Made by a program: the position numbers and the translations under genes. Below the pieces are notes generated by a model. The model had not been told where the DNA came from. It searched no databases and worked only from the letters and a program-made list of their open reading frames with translations. This document shows positions 1-11,159 of a stretch of 64,000 bases of DNA, piece by piece (positions within the stretch are counted from its first letter, which is position 1; every line of letters starts with the position of its first letter). The stretch is from Hypholoma sublateritium FD-334 SS-4. Taxonomy: Eukaryota > Basidiomycota > Agaricomycetes > Agaricales > Strophariaceae. The stretch is from contig KN817623.1 of assembly GCA_000827495.1 (NCBI GenBank), positions 1 to 64,000 on the forward strand, in the 5' to 3' direction.

Positions 1-73
1 CCTAACCCTAACCCTAACCCTAACCCTAACCCTAACCCTAACCCTAACCCTAACCCTAACCCTAACCCTAACC

Positions 74-105
<32 letters not shown>
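1..105. repeat. Telomere repeat array (CCCTAA)n
   Basis: About 17 tandem CCCTAA units begin at base 1, so the G-rich TTAGGG strand points to the left end as in a true left chromosome terminus. One unit near base 92 is a seven-base CCCTAAA variant. The array ends abruptly at about base 105 and unique sequence follows. TTAGGG is the common telomere repeat of filamentous fungi and animals. Confidence 0.97.
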
Positions 106-699
106 AGGATAGCTGACGCTGAAAGGGCCCTTCAAGAGGACGGTAGGATTGCATGAATCATTGTAAGGATATTTCGCCTGTTAAACCTGCTGTAATATTC
201 TGATGATATTGAGTAGATCCGTGCCAAACGCTTTGAACATTCGTACTAGATAAAAAAAAAAATGGCCTGTAAATCGTGTACTTTCTGAAAGCGAATTCAT
301 TGTGTTTAAAATTTGGAGTGTGTTTGTGTAGATGTATACTAGCTTGAACTACAAGTAACTCGGAGGTTTGTAGGATTTATGATCCTGCTAATTCGCATCA
401 CCCCTCCGTTCTCCCGCATCAGCCATGGTGTAATCTACGAGGTATAAAGGGGGCGTCGGTGCCTCAACACGCCATCTACTCTTTGTCGTAGCCAACGCCC
501 GATGTGGATGCATTACTCCGAGGTGAGCCCATGTTCTATTCGCGCAACGGACCGCTGATCACTCACCTGCGGCCCAACGCCATTTCTGTTACGCAGGACA
601 TGCTGGGCGCACTCGGCGGGGCGCTGGATGCGGCGGTACACAATGAAAGTGATTAGACACTGACCGCCGACGAGCACAGCGTCGTCGTTGCCGCCCATT

Positions 700-1060
700 G
701 TCGCACCACTGCGCACTTTTGAAAACGACAGCACAGTGAGCACGTCGTACTATTGCGGCACATTGCAGACCACTCACCTCAAACGCATTGCAGAAGATGA
801 CGCAGCGACATGTTGACTGTAAGGTATACCAGACGTTTGAGCTAACCCTAACCCTAGCGGTGAGCAGCGCCTGCCGCCTGCTTGAGCACATCGACAGCGA
901 CTCGTCCATCTGCATTCGCCGCTACTCCGACGACGCGCCGTATGCTCGCGTACACTACGCACGAATCCACACCGTAAGCGCCGCTCGACCCAGAAAGGTA
1001 CGCTCTTGGAGCTAGGGCACTGGACGACATCGTGGGTACAGCGAGGGCGGCGCCGCACTG
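700..1060. repeat. Dispersed subtelomeric repeat, copy 1
   Basis: This stretch shares an ordered set of short blocks with 1760-2200 and 3740-3960: a GAAAACxACAGCACxGTGAGCAC-like block, a TGCAGAAGA block, an ATCTGCATTC block and an ACACCGTAAGCG block. Copy 1 alone carries an interstitial telomere motif at 843-857 together with extra bases on its right. No continuous coding frame runs through all copies, so I treat it as non-coding or decayed. Confidence 0.55.
843..857. repeat. Interstitial telomere motif (CCCTAA, 2 units)
   Basis: TAACCCTAACCCTAG lies inside repeat copy 1. The other two copies of that repeat (about 1885 and 3845) do not have it, which suggests insertion rather than ancestral sequence. 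Confidence 0.75.
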
Positions 1061-1759
1061 TTCTAGACATGGAAATGTGCGCTCAGTCCATATTGTAATG
1101 CTCGACGAAACGCTGACCGCATACCTATAGATTTGTGAAAGAAACGTCCGCCGCCCGCGAGTGATCTGCGCGCGCTACCTGCTTGGAGGAACATGGCCTT
1201 CGAGGCGTTGTCGGTGGTAAATCGAGTGGGTCGAACATGCGCCAATGCTCTATTCGAGCGGAACATGCGGCAGCGGCAGCCAGGTACGTCCGCGAGAGAA
1301 GATTGATTGTGGCGCCCTCCAAGTTTTGCGGGTTGATGCTGCATCCGCAGCGAACTTTGTCTGGGGTGGACTGTTCAAGCGCTGTCCGGTAAGTGGAGAG
1401 CGGTCGCCCATCGTCCTTGCATGCCATAGATCCACGTTCCTATCGCCGGCGGCACACCGATGTGTCTCCGCACGAGGCTCCCAGGACTCGGTTCAAATGC
1501 GCCAGAGAGGCCCCGGCGGCGTAGATGGGATACAGGACGAGCTATGTGGGCAGATGTCGGGGGATGGACGACGGATGACAGGACGGGTGCATCCCATGAA
1601 GAGATGTGGCACATGGGACGCGTGGAGAGAGCTGTGTGAGCACCCGAAAACAGAGGAGGTTAGGCACCCGAAAAAATCAAAATAGGATGTACGTACGCAT
1701 CATGCCATCTGGGAGTGGTACATGCGCTGGTACAGCGTGCACCCGCCCTCCCAATGTAG

Positions 1760-2200
1760 CCACACTGCAGTTCTGAAAACAACAGCACGGTGAGCACCTC
1801 GCATTACCGCGCCACGTCGCAGATCACTCACCCCCCCCCTGCAAAAGACGGCATGGTGTCATTTTGATCGTGCGGCGTACCAGCTGCGACGTTAGCACCG
1901 ACGAACGCATCTGCATTCCCCGCCAGCGCGACAATGTTCCGTATGCCCGCTCGCCTAACCCGAACCCACACCGTAAGCGCCCCTCATTCGCATAGCCGCA
2001 GAGCTGACGATAGCCAGGCTCTCGGCGCCTCGCGGATCCTGTGGGCGACACAGCCTGCGGCGGATGAGAGATCGCTGCTTCGCACAGCGCAGGCGGTACA
2101 TCGAGCCCATGCTCGCCGCTGATGTCTTTGCCTTTGGGGATAGGCCGCTGGACGGCATCGCAAGCACGACGAGAGCACCGGTGCGCTGTTCTGGACATGC
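1760..2200. repeat. Dispersed subtelomeric repeat, copy 2
   Basis: It aligns by eye with 700-1060, beginning with the block around GAAAACAACAGCACGGTGAG and running through ATCTGCATTC and the ACACCGTAAGCGCC block. It lacks the telomere motif of copy 1. Identity is patchy, so the copies are old. Confidence 0.5.
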
Positions 2201-3729
2201 AAAAATGTATGTTCAGCTATATTGAGATGCTCACGGAAAGGCGGACTCACGGCAAGTTTTTGTGCCCATCCTGTCGTGTGCATCACCGCTGAATCGCGCC
2301 GGGGGTCGGGTAGCTGCAACAAATATATGATTTAATGTTGTTGGGAATGTTTAATATGAGGGTAATATACGCACCTTTGCAGACCTCGTACGTCCATCCC
2401 ATTCTGCACATCCAAGTACATGCAAAGATGTCGATGTCCAGAGGAACTGACAAAATTCAGACGCGCCTGATCACGTGTGATGGGGAACCCTAACCCGTGC
2501 GCCCCGTCGTTGCCTCCCTCACTGCCTGCAGAGGTCGATGTTTCTCTTGTTACCCCCCGCCATCCATCCACTCCATCCTGCCGTTCCTCGGACGCCACCC
2601 CCTTTGCATCTGGTGCTCCAACCCCTCCGCCGAACTGCTCCGGTAAGTACTGCCGTTCTATCGAAAACTGTATGTGTACTTACATTCTGTCGGGATGCAC
2701 GCTCGTTGAACAATGCCCAACATAACCGCCTTGGCAACGTATGTCGGCCGACGCACGGCGGTGACTCGACACCTGCGCCCACTTCTTCGTCTCGCATCCA
2801 GCGTTCCGTGTTCCTCAGACGGGCGCTCCAAGTCAGCGGCATGCCGGATCGTAGGCGTACAGCAGTACCGTAGCTCTACTCGACCGCGACGAAGACCTTC
2901 AGCGACAGGGCGCATGATGGTGCGTTTTTTTTCTTCCTTTTTTGCCTCTCATAATACTTACGTGGAACCACAGCTTGCCATGTTCAAACCCAACGGCGCG
3001 GCGCAGGGGATGGACGGGGAACAGGCTGGACGCATCAACAGCGACCGCTGCTCGGTACGGTCGTGACAACATTCTCCCGAGGCGCTTTAACAAACATTTC
3101 AAAGGCCGTCTGGGATGCACTGGGAGCTCATGAACTCGCCCAGGAGCCCGGTGAGCGTGCTGTCTACACCCCTCCGACATAACACACTCATCACACACCT
3201 TCACAGGGCTGCCGCCGACGCAACACCGTCAAACTGCGGGGATGGGCGGCGCCGTCACTTGAGCCAAACGCGGGTGCACTGCGTATCGTTTTGACGGCGC
3301 TGTGGCTCACATTCGGAAGAATACCAAGACTATTTGCGCTGGCAGCATGCGTTTGGGCGGTCTACGTAGCGTGTCACTCATCACTGGCTGTGCGATGGGC
3401 TACACAGCCGCGCGCGGCCACTGTATGGAACGGGTCGGGGGAAAAAAGGAGGGATACAGGCCCATTCTTCCCCTTTACGCGTAGCCATGTACATACATAC
3501 ACGATATAAAGATGATTATTGACCAGACGCTCAGCGACCGGAGTGAGATGGACAATTGCATGTCCGTCCTTACGTTTCTGTGATTCGGTGAGGTCATGTC
3601 TCTCTGCAGCCATAACAACTTGAATTCAAGGGAAAATATTTGCTATAATTCATGTAGAGCGTCCAGTGCCAATGAAACGGAAGCCAACGTCTCATGTAAA
3701 GGGTATACAGCTGTCCAGGCGCATCCTCT

Positions 3730-3965
3730 TCACTTGCATGCGGTGAACACTGACTTCTTCGGCCGCATTCTCGCGTTTTCTGACAATCACAACACGGTGA
3801 GCGCCTTGCAGAAGACGGAGCGGCCTCATGTCGACTGTGCGGCGCGCCTGCCCCAACGTTTGGACGCCGACAGCGACCAGCAGCAACTCCCACATCTGCA
3901 TTCGCGACCGGCGCGACAAGGCGCTTTTGCACCGTATGGCGCTGGATGGTATCGTGAGTACGACA
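3730..3965. repeat. Dispersed subtelomeric repeat, copy 3
   Basis: It shares the AACACGGTGAGCGCCTTGCA block, the CGCCTGCC block and the CATCTGCATTCGC block with copies 1 and 2. It is shorter and lacks the telomere motif. Confidence 0.45.
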
Positions 3966-4068
3966 TTGAGGCGCCGTCAGTGGTGAATCAAATGAGCATG
4001 TGCCCCTCAGGTACGTCTAGCCAATACGAGGGCATTCACAAATGAATAACAGAGACATCACATGCCGT

Positions 4069-4120
4069 GTGTCCCTGTATATAAAAGTACATCGTCATGT
4101 ACTTCTATATACGGGGACAC
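4069..4120. mobile_element. Short palindromic MITE-like element 1
   Basis: Two 24-base arms, 4069-4092 and 4097-4120, pair with two mismatches around a CGTC centre. The outer ends read GTGTCCC / GGGGACAC. The core AGTACATCGTCATGTACTT is shared with the elements at 4481 and, with AG/GG differences, at 5409. It codes for nothing and may be a deletion derivative of a DNA transposon. Confidence 0.65.
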
Positions 4121-4480
4121 GTATGTACTACCATATCCGTTTACACGGACCTGCCATACCTAACCCCACTCCGGCTGTACGTTTCAAAGTTCAGTTACAC
4201 CTGTAAAACTAGCGCGAAAAGAACCCACCTTGCCAACCCACTGTGAGAGCATCCATCTGACACCGCCGCCACGAACCCACCGACACTAACAATATGATTA
4301 ATGACAAAGTCGGTGTCCGAGGATACAAACTTACAAGACGCGCTGCGCCTTTTGCGTTTACCATATGCTAGCCCAGTCCCTACTCGCTCGACTACCCTTT
4401 ACGTTAGCTTTACAAACCAGAACGTAGATACCAACAAAAAGACGTACACAAGAAATTGAAACAGACCGGAGGGACAAGTC

Positions 4481-4534
4481 CGTGTTTCTGTATACAAAAG
4501 TACATCGTCATGTACTTTTGTATACAGAGACACG
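4481..4534. mobile_element. Short palindromic MITE-like element 2
   Basis: Two 25-base arms (4481-4505 and 4510-4534) pair with one mismatch around CGTC. Sequence and geometry match element 1. Such a perfect hairpin can extrude as a cruciform. Confidence 0.7.
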
Positions 4535-5408
4535 GAGCAATATCAAAAGGGAATCGTTGACCTAGATATTGAATCAATATGGTTAGATGAAGCTGGGGAA
4601 ACAGACATACCTCGAGTAGCTAGTAATCCAGTGGGTGTCCCTGGAATGGTGCTATACCATACTGCGCTCCACCCTGCGTATGCACTACCATTAATCCAAT
4701 TACGCGTACAAATACATAGATGCAACGTACCGTGATGTCTGCATCCTCCTCCGATGCGACCCCTCAGCGCAAACCCTGGCCAACGTTAGATGAAACTAAA
4801 GACTGATATAAAGAAACGTACATACATAAATTCCGGCAATTATAAGCGGCGATGACTGGCCGCCTTGTATGGGTGTACCGTAACCCAAACCTTTCTGCTC
4901 CTCCATGTCCTGACAAGTGTACGTGTCAGTACGCGACTCCTGGATGTAAAATAATACACGTACCATCCCGCCCATCGTGGTCCTCTAATGTTCATATGTA
5001 AGTACGAGACAGGCAGAAGCAAGAATTGTAGTACCTACCGCATCGTAGACACTATGACGCTTGAGCGCTCACGTGTACGCTGGACTGTACATCGAGTAAG
5101 CACCGAGTATAAAGGACATACATGTACATACCACGTGCGGATATCATCTTCCAGCGACCTCGCCTCTATACCCCCGTCCGCCCCTCGTTGTCCTTTAAAC
5201 GTTTGCACGTCAGTACGCGACGTGCAGATTCAAGATTTGTAGTACGTACGGTGCAAGCGTAGGCCCTATCTTTCACGCGACGCTCGAGCGCTCACAAGTA
5301 CGCTGGATGGCAGGTAACAGTGAGCACCATATAACGTACCTACCGTGTCTCGCATAGACGCACCATCTTGCGTAAGCCCCCCTACAAAGACAAATTTTGG
5401 GAATAGGA

Positions 5409-5466
5409 CTCGTGTATCCATATACGGAGGTACATCGTCATGTACCTCTGTATATGGATACACGAG
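5409..5466. mobile_element. Short palindromic MITE-like element 3
   Basis: Two 27-base arms (5409-5435 and 5440-5466) pair with one mismatch around the same CGTC centre. The outer part differs from elements 1 and 2 (GTGTATCCATATAC against GTGTCCCTGTATAT), so the family has a conserved centre and diverging ends. Confidence 0.7.
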
Positions 5467-5864
5467 GTATACCCCTTTGTCACCCGTGTATATAAAGACC
5501 CTAAAGACAGTTTCAGTACGGCTACCTCACGTAGAATAAAGAAATCTACTCACCCTACGTCGTATGAGTACATGACACGCCAAATACACTGAAAATAAAA
5601 AAGAGATAGGAGAATACCCCTATACACGGAGCAAGAAAGACAACTTACTTTTGCATAGTGATATCTGCGGACTGACTACATCAGATGTAACACGGGCATG
5701 AATGAAATCAGAATACACACTGATAGAGAATAAGATAGATGTTGCGTGCACGCCCTACACCCCGAAGAGAATTGGGGTCAGGACTAATTTTCTAAATCCA
5801 AGAGGAAAAAAACTTACAATTGAGCCAAGGTCACCATGTGAGCCCCTCGCTATCTGGTCCGGCT

Positions 5865-6010
5865 CCCGCCGCCTGAAGGCGGCGTTGCTGGAGCGTATAG
5901 CACGACCCAGCGCCCTGCATCCCTTGCGGTTTGCATCCGAGAGGCGCTGTGCTGCGAAGGAAGAACGCCGCCCCGCCGTGTACAAATGTACAAGGCGTTT
6001 CTGGGCAAAG
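5865..6010. repeat. GC-rich hairpin motifs upstream of oxygenase gene 1
   Basis: Contains CGCCGCCTGAAGGCGGCG (about 5868) and CCGCCGTG...CAAGGCGTTTCTGGGC (about 5974-6006). The same hairpin-plus-GCGTTTCTGGGC motif is repeated many times upstream of the paralogous gene at 50.18 kb, so the motif seems to have travelled with the gene. Confidence 0.55.
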
Positions 6011-6098
6011 CGGCCCACCTAGCAGCGCGGTGTGCCAGCGGGAGATGGGGGGAGGGAAGAAAGAGGTCAACGGACAAGTTTAGGGTCGCCACGTAACC

Positions 6099-6112
6099 GT
6101 CACGTGACCCGG
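6099..6112. promoter_or_regulatory. Conserved E-box palindrome, oxygenase gene 1
   Basis: GTCACGTGACCCGG occurs about 90 bases before the start codon and is identical at 50091-50104, about 80 bases before the start of the paralogue. CACGTG is the classic site for bHLH regulators such as Cbf1 and Pho4 in fungi. Function here is inferred from conservation in the two otherwise diverged promoters. Confidence 0.55.
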
Positions 6113-6199
6113 ACCCTTTTCATCCCCGTATCATTCTTATCGGACACCACACCTCCGCGTACACCCCCCGATACCCGTATATATATCAGACTTATCATT

Positions 6200-7314
6200 A
6201 TGGTAAAGTCTCGGACTGGTAAAACTGCCACGGAGAAGGTTCGCGGGAATCGTTCGCGCGCGTACAGCGACCGGCGGGGAAAACAATGGGTGGAAAAACA
6301 GGCTCATGCAAAGATTGAAAAGAAATGGAAAAACAAGACAAGTGAGTGTACTCCGTAATTGGTAACACACGGAGCCGGCTAACATACAATTAGCCAAGAT
6401 TGGGATTAGCGGAGATTCCGTGTTAGACTTTTACCGAATCAAAGCTGATGCCAATGTCGTAAAGGGCATCATGGAATCCCGGTTTGCCGGCATTGACCCC
6501 ACCACCCTCCCTCGTGCGCCCGAGTCGGGCAGGCTTCAATATGCATTGGAGGAGACCCAGATCACCCCCGAAGGCCTCCCACCCAACTTGTTGATGCGTT
6601 TTGACAATGTTATCTCGCCCGAAGTCAATAGGCGTGTCGTACATGCCTGGGACAAGGTTTTGGATGCCGGTATAACCTTCCCCAAAGCGGACCCTAACCG
6701 ATCGGCTACTCCGGCGCTACACCTAGGTTCCTGGTCAATTAACCAGGCCAAGCCCATCATCACAGCCCACTCCCGCGCACCTACCCAGTCAAAGGAGGCG
6801 GAAAAGGCCATCGATGCCTTCCTCAAAACAGTGAACAAATACGTCGCGCCACGGATCGAAACTTTCTTCAAAGATAATTTCCCCGACCAATACAACAGAC
6901 AGAAACGGTAAATAGGGTCTCTAACACATTGTATGATAGCTAATTCCTCTGTTGTGTAGTGCATATCAACACGTTGCATGCAAACTCAAAAACGCATATA
7001 CGTCGCGTCCCGAGTTAAACTTTGGCGGTACCTTCTTCACCGTCGCCGTCAAAGAAGGGTCCAGCGAACGCGTCCACATCGACTTTAACGACGATTGCAA
7101 GAACGTCGCTTTCGTAGTCCCTTTTGGTGATTTCCAAGGGGCTGATCTCTGCGTCCCTCAACTCAAGACCAGAGTCCCCGTCTTACCGGGGCAAGTAGTT
7201 GCGTTCAATGCCAAGTTGTTGGCGCATTGCAGCTCGCCAATTATTAGTGGTAGGCGTATAATCCTGACTTTGTTTACCGACTATATCATCTTGAAACGTT
7301 ACGGAGATTTGTAG
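6200..7314 (+). CDS. 2OG-Fe(II) oxygenase-like protein, copy 1
   Basis: Three exons, 6200-6341, 6394-6907 and 6960-7314, give a 336-residue protein with stop TAG. The start was chosen because the basic N-terminus (about residues 1-45, many Lys/Arg) lines up with the paralogue at 50.18 kb; an in-frame extension upstream has no match there. The last exon carries an HxD pair (H258, D260 in VHIDFND), a distal His (H308 in LLAHCSSP) and an Arg pair (R317/R318), the ligand pattern of Fe(II)/2-oxoglutarate double-stranded beta-helix oxygenases. The basic N-terminus suggests nuclear location or nucleic-acid contact, which is inference. The substrate is unknown; a Tet/JBP-type or prolyl-hydroxylase-type relation are both possible. 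Intron positions and phases are the same in both copies. Confidence 0.8.
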
Positions 7315-7559
7315 TGTATGTAACACCTAATATAGCAGCATCTACTATATCCTTTCAATATAACAAGGAAGAGGGAAAAGGAATGATATTACAAGGGAAA
7401 TCCATATGCGTATCGCCAAGGTACTCAATCGTAATAATCTCATGTGGCCCTTGGGTAGATACGAGAGCACAAGCACATTTAGAAAAAAGAAATTCCAGCC
7501 AGCGATATTAAGACGCTCATTTGACGGACCGCCCGCAGGACTGTACCGCATTATGGGGC

Positions 7560-9935
7560 GCGCGGAATAGAGCCGCATCAGCCCCAGCCGTCTACTCAGC
7601 GACTCACCTCTCCATCACTACCGTTCTCGCCGCCCACGCACCTCCCGACACCGTTGCCCGTGGAGTATATACCCGTATTGGCACCCGCTCTGGGCCTCTT
7701 TAACATCGCGCCGAGCGCCGGCGGCGACGAGAGCAACGACGTGGCCCTCGCCTGATCGACTTCGACACGCCGACGCCGCCCCCACAGCCGTTCTCGCCGC
7801 TCCAGGAGGGCGCCGCGTACGATGTGGAATCGTCGCTCGTTAACGGCGACGGCGGAGAAAGCACGTACCACGAGGCGCGCCTGCTGGAAGAGTCGCCGCC
7901 GCCGCTGCCCGTGCTGGCGCAGTACCATCAGGGCTTCACTGGCGGCGCACAGGAGGTGCAGGTGGAGGTGTGGGGCGACGGTAGTACTTGGGGGCAAACA
8001 TTTACATAGTGAGTTGTTCTTTGTTCATCTTTGCGCTATTCGATGGGCTATTTTCGGTACGCCCATGGGCGCTACGTCGCGTCAGCACCCCCTCGTGGCG
8101 CTGGAGAATAGACGATGTGGTGGCGTCTGCGCGCTCGTGGTCCGTCCTGGCTGGGTTAGGCACCTTTGGCGTCTTATCCACGTGTTAGGGGCTGTCGCAT
8201 GGCGAATATGGGGTTCACTGGATAAGCCCATCTATATCTAGTTTCCTTCCCATGTCCAAGCTACGAAGCTGACTGACGCCGCCGCCTCCAGTTCTCCCGC
8301 CCCAGCTCCTGGGAACGCCCACATCCAGTACCCCTCCAGCTCGAGCCCCAGCACCTCGCCCGGCGTGGCCTCCTCGCCGTTCGACTCGCTCAGCCGCACG
8401 ATTCGGGGGTATGTACCATCCGCCGCGCCCTCCGCCCCGCGCGTGTCGCGCCCCATCAGCTACGCGCACTTCAGTGGTTCCCCCCGCTCCGTCTGCGTCG
8501 CAGGTCGCCATGCCACTATACGCCGCGGACCAGGCTCATGCTAGCCCCCGCCCTCGTGCACCTCCTCCCGTCAAACGCCAGGAGTTCGAGCGCGAGTACG
8601 AGCGCGCAGGCGTGGGCGAGGGCGAAGGCGCGTATTATGGGTATGGGTACCCTGCGTCGCCGCCCCCGCCACATCCTGCTGCGATGGCGTCGCCGCTGCC
8701 TGCGCGCCCGCGTGGACCAGGGCCTCAGCACCCCGGGCACCAAAGGCAGCATAGCACGCCGGGGCGATTCATTGGCTCGGGGCTCGCGCAGGCGATTAGA
8801 CGCGGCGCGGCTGCTGGGACGGGTGTCATTGCTGCTTGGCGCGAACCCGGGAAGAGCGCACGCGGGAGAGGTACCGGGGCAGGGAGAGGAGCATAAGGTC
8901 CTTTGGGCGCGGTGGGACTTCCTGAACGGCCGGTACGTGCGATTATGTGTCTCTTGCATTGGATGGATTAATGAATGTGATTTTTAGACGTGTTTTACTT
9001 ATCGCGTACCCCACTGGCCTGCAGATGTGGGATTGTGCGGACCTCAGCGCGCTGCGCGAGGTGTTCGATCTCAATATCGGCGCTGCAGAGTGGGCGCTTA
9101 TGCTTGGAGGCGCAGAGACGGGCAGGCAGAAGGTCCGCGTCGTGCTTCCGTGGAACGAAGGCGCGGAGAAGGACGCGTTGCGGGAGCAGAGACCCTTACT
9201 TGGCATTCTGTGCGTATTTTTTCCTTAAAGTTATGTGCATTTCTGACGTATGGTAGATTGGAGAGCGCCGACGAAGACGAACGGGAGCAAGAGGCTCAGT
9301 CGGTCTTCGTGGTGTACTCTCTACGTACTCATCAAATAGCAAAGATGCGCCCTTTGCACGGATTCGCATCTGCGTTTATTGCTAACGAGAATTTTATTGT
9401 TATCGTGCGTATGATGTTCTCCCATTCTGAAGTAATACTCACGAATTCGCGACAGGGCACGACCACACCTCCAAACCCACACATCTTGTCTTTGACCACA
9501 TTTCATACCTTGCATATCATAACCGCGGCGCAGCTGGAACCATATTCAACACCGCCCATAACCCATACCACACCTTCGGCAATATGTATTACAAATGCAA
9601 TATCAAACACTGCGCAATCGACCTCTGTATCACTAGGACTATCAATAGATACCAATACCACTAACAGCATGACCGCGAGCACCAGCGGAAAGGCCTCGCC
9701 CGACGCGCCACCTGAGGCCCCATGTCCCATCTTCGCGCTATCCCACCGCCTCCTCGCGTACGCCTCGCCATCGGCCGTGTCTTCTCCCCTCCAACTCGCC
9801 GCCGCGGGCTCAGGGAGCAGCACCAAGGCCGCGAACCGCCTCTCGTCATCCTCTGCCGGCTCCACGCCGTCCGGGACGCCATACAGTCTGTCCTCATCGC
9901 CGTTTGGCGGCCTTACTGTCGATAGGAATGTCCAC
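7560..9935 (+). pseudogene. Decayed BCAS3-like WD40 gene, truncated at 3' end
   Basis: Spliced pieces read like the N-terminal part of fungal BCAS3-domain proteins: a Pro/Ser-rich leader near 7627, a Pro-rich part 8290-8890, then WDFLNGR, LLIAYPTGLQMWDCADL (about 9000-9053), AEWALMLGG, RPLLGIL, VFVVYSLRTHQIAKM, ENFIVI, GTTTPPNPHILSL (about 9457) and CPIFALSHRLLAYASPS (about 9723-9770). Introns between these pieces still have good borders (for example 9244-9257 and about 9405-9456). The reading frame breaks, e.g. near 7750 where VALA meets a stop and LIDFDTPTPPPQPFSPLQE continues in another frame, and the match stops at about 9935, well short of a normal gene. The family is linked to autophagosome/phagophore WD40 proteins in animals. 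I call it a pseudogene with good confidence in the family. Confidence 0.7.
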
Positions 9936-10172
9936 ACGTGTCTTGACTGCCAGAGGCGCCGTACATCAAGGGGGGCGCACTACGTAGATAGAGGATAAAA
10001 ATGAAAACCCTTATTTTGTGTCCAAACAGGCCGGTTCATGAGGTATGGAGAATGGATGTCCGAACATTTACGGGGATCAGAACCCCGATTTCGGGCCAAC
10101 ATTTGTACCTAGACAAGTAAATACAAGTATCAAAAATTTTGTGGACTGTCTAGCGTAATAGAGACAACTCGC

Positions 10173-10883
10173 TCAAGCCTGCTGAAGGGCCCTTTCCGCT
10201 TCCCCTATCAAACAGACAATCTCCGCCGGACGCATGGCACGTTCATCAGCAGATGGCCAATCGAATGAACACATAAAGACAGTAACGGGAGGAATCTCGT
10301 CGTATAATGGGTCGTAGATGGTGAAGCCCAACAAGATGGAAGGGAAAGCGTCAGAAAGTTGCTGCAAGAGTGCTTCCGGGGACCTGAGGGTGTCGATTCT
10401 CTGCAAACCCGCTCCAATGTAGGCAACCTCATTGTGTAGACCCTGACCAGGAGGGCTATCCACCTTGCGCAAGAGAACATGAACGAATTTCTCATTAGCG
10501 GAGGAGAAAGTGGCGCGTTCGTTCTCGGGGAGGTGATGATAGTTTCGGTAGAACCCAATAGACGTGAGTCCCAAAATGCGGTAGATCTCGCGGTGCTTGG
10601 AGAAATACGCATGGATGATGTTCAGATTGTATTCTTCGGGGGAAAGGATCTTGCAGGATAGCCGATGAATAGACCAATCGGCCTTTTGGCATGCGACGCC
10701 CTATCGGAGTTATTTTAGTATGTGTTACCCCGAAGATTGTTGAAAAAAAAAAAAAAAACTTACGCAGTAAAATTCGATTTTGCATACAGTGCATTTGCGG
10801 AGAGTGGTGGTGACCGTACACCCGACATTACCACATCGCAATATAATATCGTTGATTACAGACGGTACAACGAGGTTGGCCAT
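10173..10883 (-). CDS. MYND zinc-finger protein 1
   Basis: Two exons, 10764-10883 and 10173-10700, give 215 residues. A MYND finger lies at residues 17-56: C-x4-C, C-x2-C, a YC pair, then CQ-x2-DW-x2-H-x3-C, all eight ligands present. MYND fingers bind two zincs and usually mediate protein contacts. The remaining ~155 residues form a domain shared with the genes at 19.6 and 20.7 kb (HLL/HVILxRV, GxHNK/GLHNEV, FPxxLxGFTIxDP), with no function I recognise. The single intron splits the finger right after its YC pair, in phase 0, as in the other two copies. The intron begins with a run of about 16 T. Confidence 0.85.
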
Positions 10884-11159
10884 GGTGGTTGAAGAAAAAG
10901 GGTGGTATGATCGATGGGCTACCCTAAACCTCTTAAATATTGATCGGGAAGTTCTTTCTCAATTTGGATATAATTTGTATATCTGTATATAGCCACACAT
11001 GCTGTATGGGATACGACTATTATTCTCTGCCATTCATACACCCATTTTCAATCTAAATACAATGGAGCACACATGTGCAAGCTCAATCGGAGGGTCAGGG
11101 GCCGGCACCAAAGTCCGGATCAGATGATCAAAGTTCATTCTTGGCGCTATACCACCACC
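10884..11159. other. Intergenic region between MYND 1 and JmjC A
   Basis: About 275 bases separate two divergently transcribed genes, so it should hold both promoters. I see TATA-like AT-rich stretches (TAATTTGTATATCTGTATATA near 10970) and nothing else specific. Confidence 0.5.

Larger units (their letters stand above)
106..5860. other. Gene-poor subtelomeric region
   Basis: I find no convincing gene here. The first 4 kb is GC-rich in patches and carries three diverged copies of one repeat plus interstitial telomere motifs. From 4.0 to 5.7 kb the sequence is AT-richer and holds three short palindromic elements. The open frames present are short, overlapping on several frames, and lack recognisable domains. 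Confidence 0.7.

Noticed and set aside
1..105. Plant-type telomere (CCCTAAA)
   Set aside because: Only one unit has seven bases; all others are CCCTAA, and the genes are fungal.
4069..4534. Palindromes as transcription terminators
   Set aside because: No gene ends nearby, and hairpin terminators are a bacterial feature; a mobile-element origin fits the shared core better.
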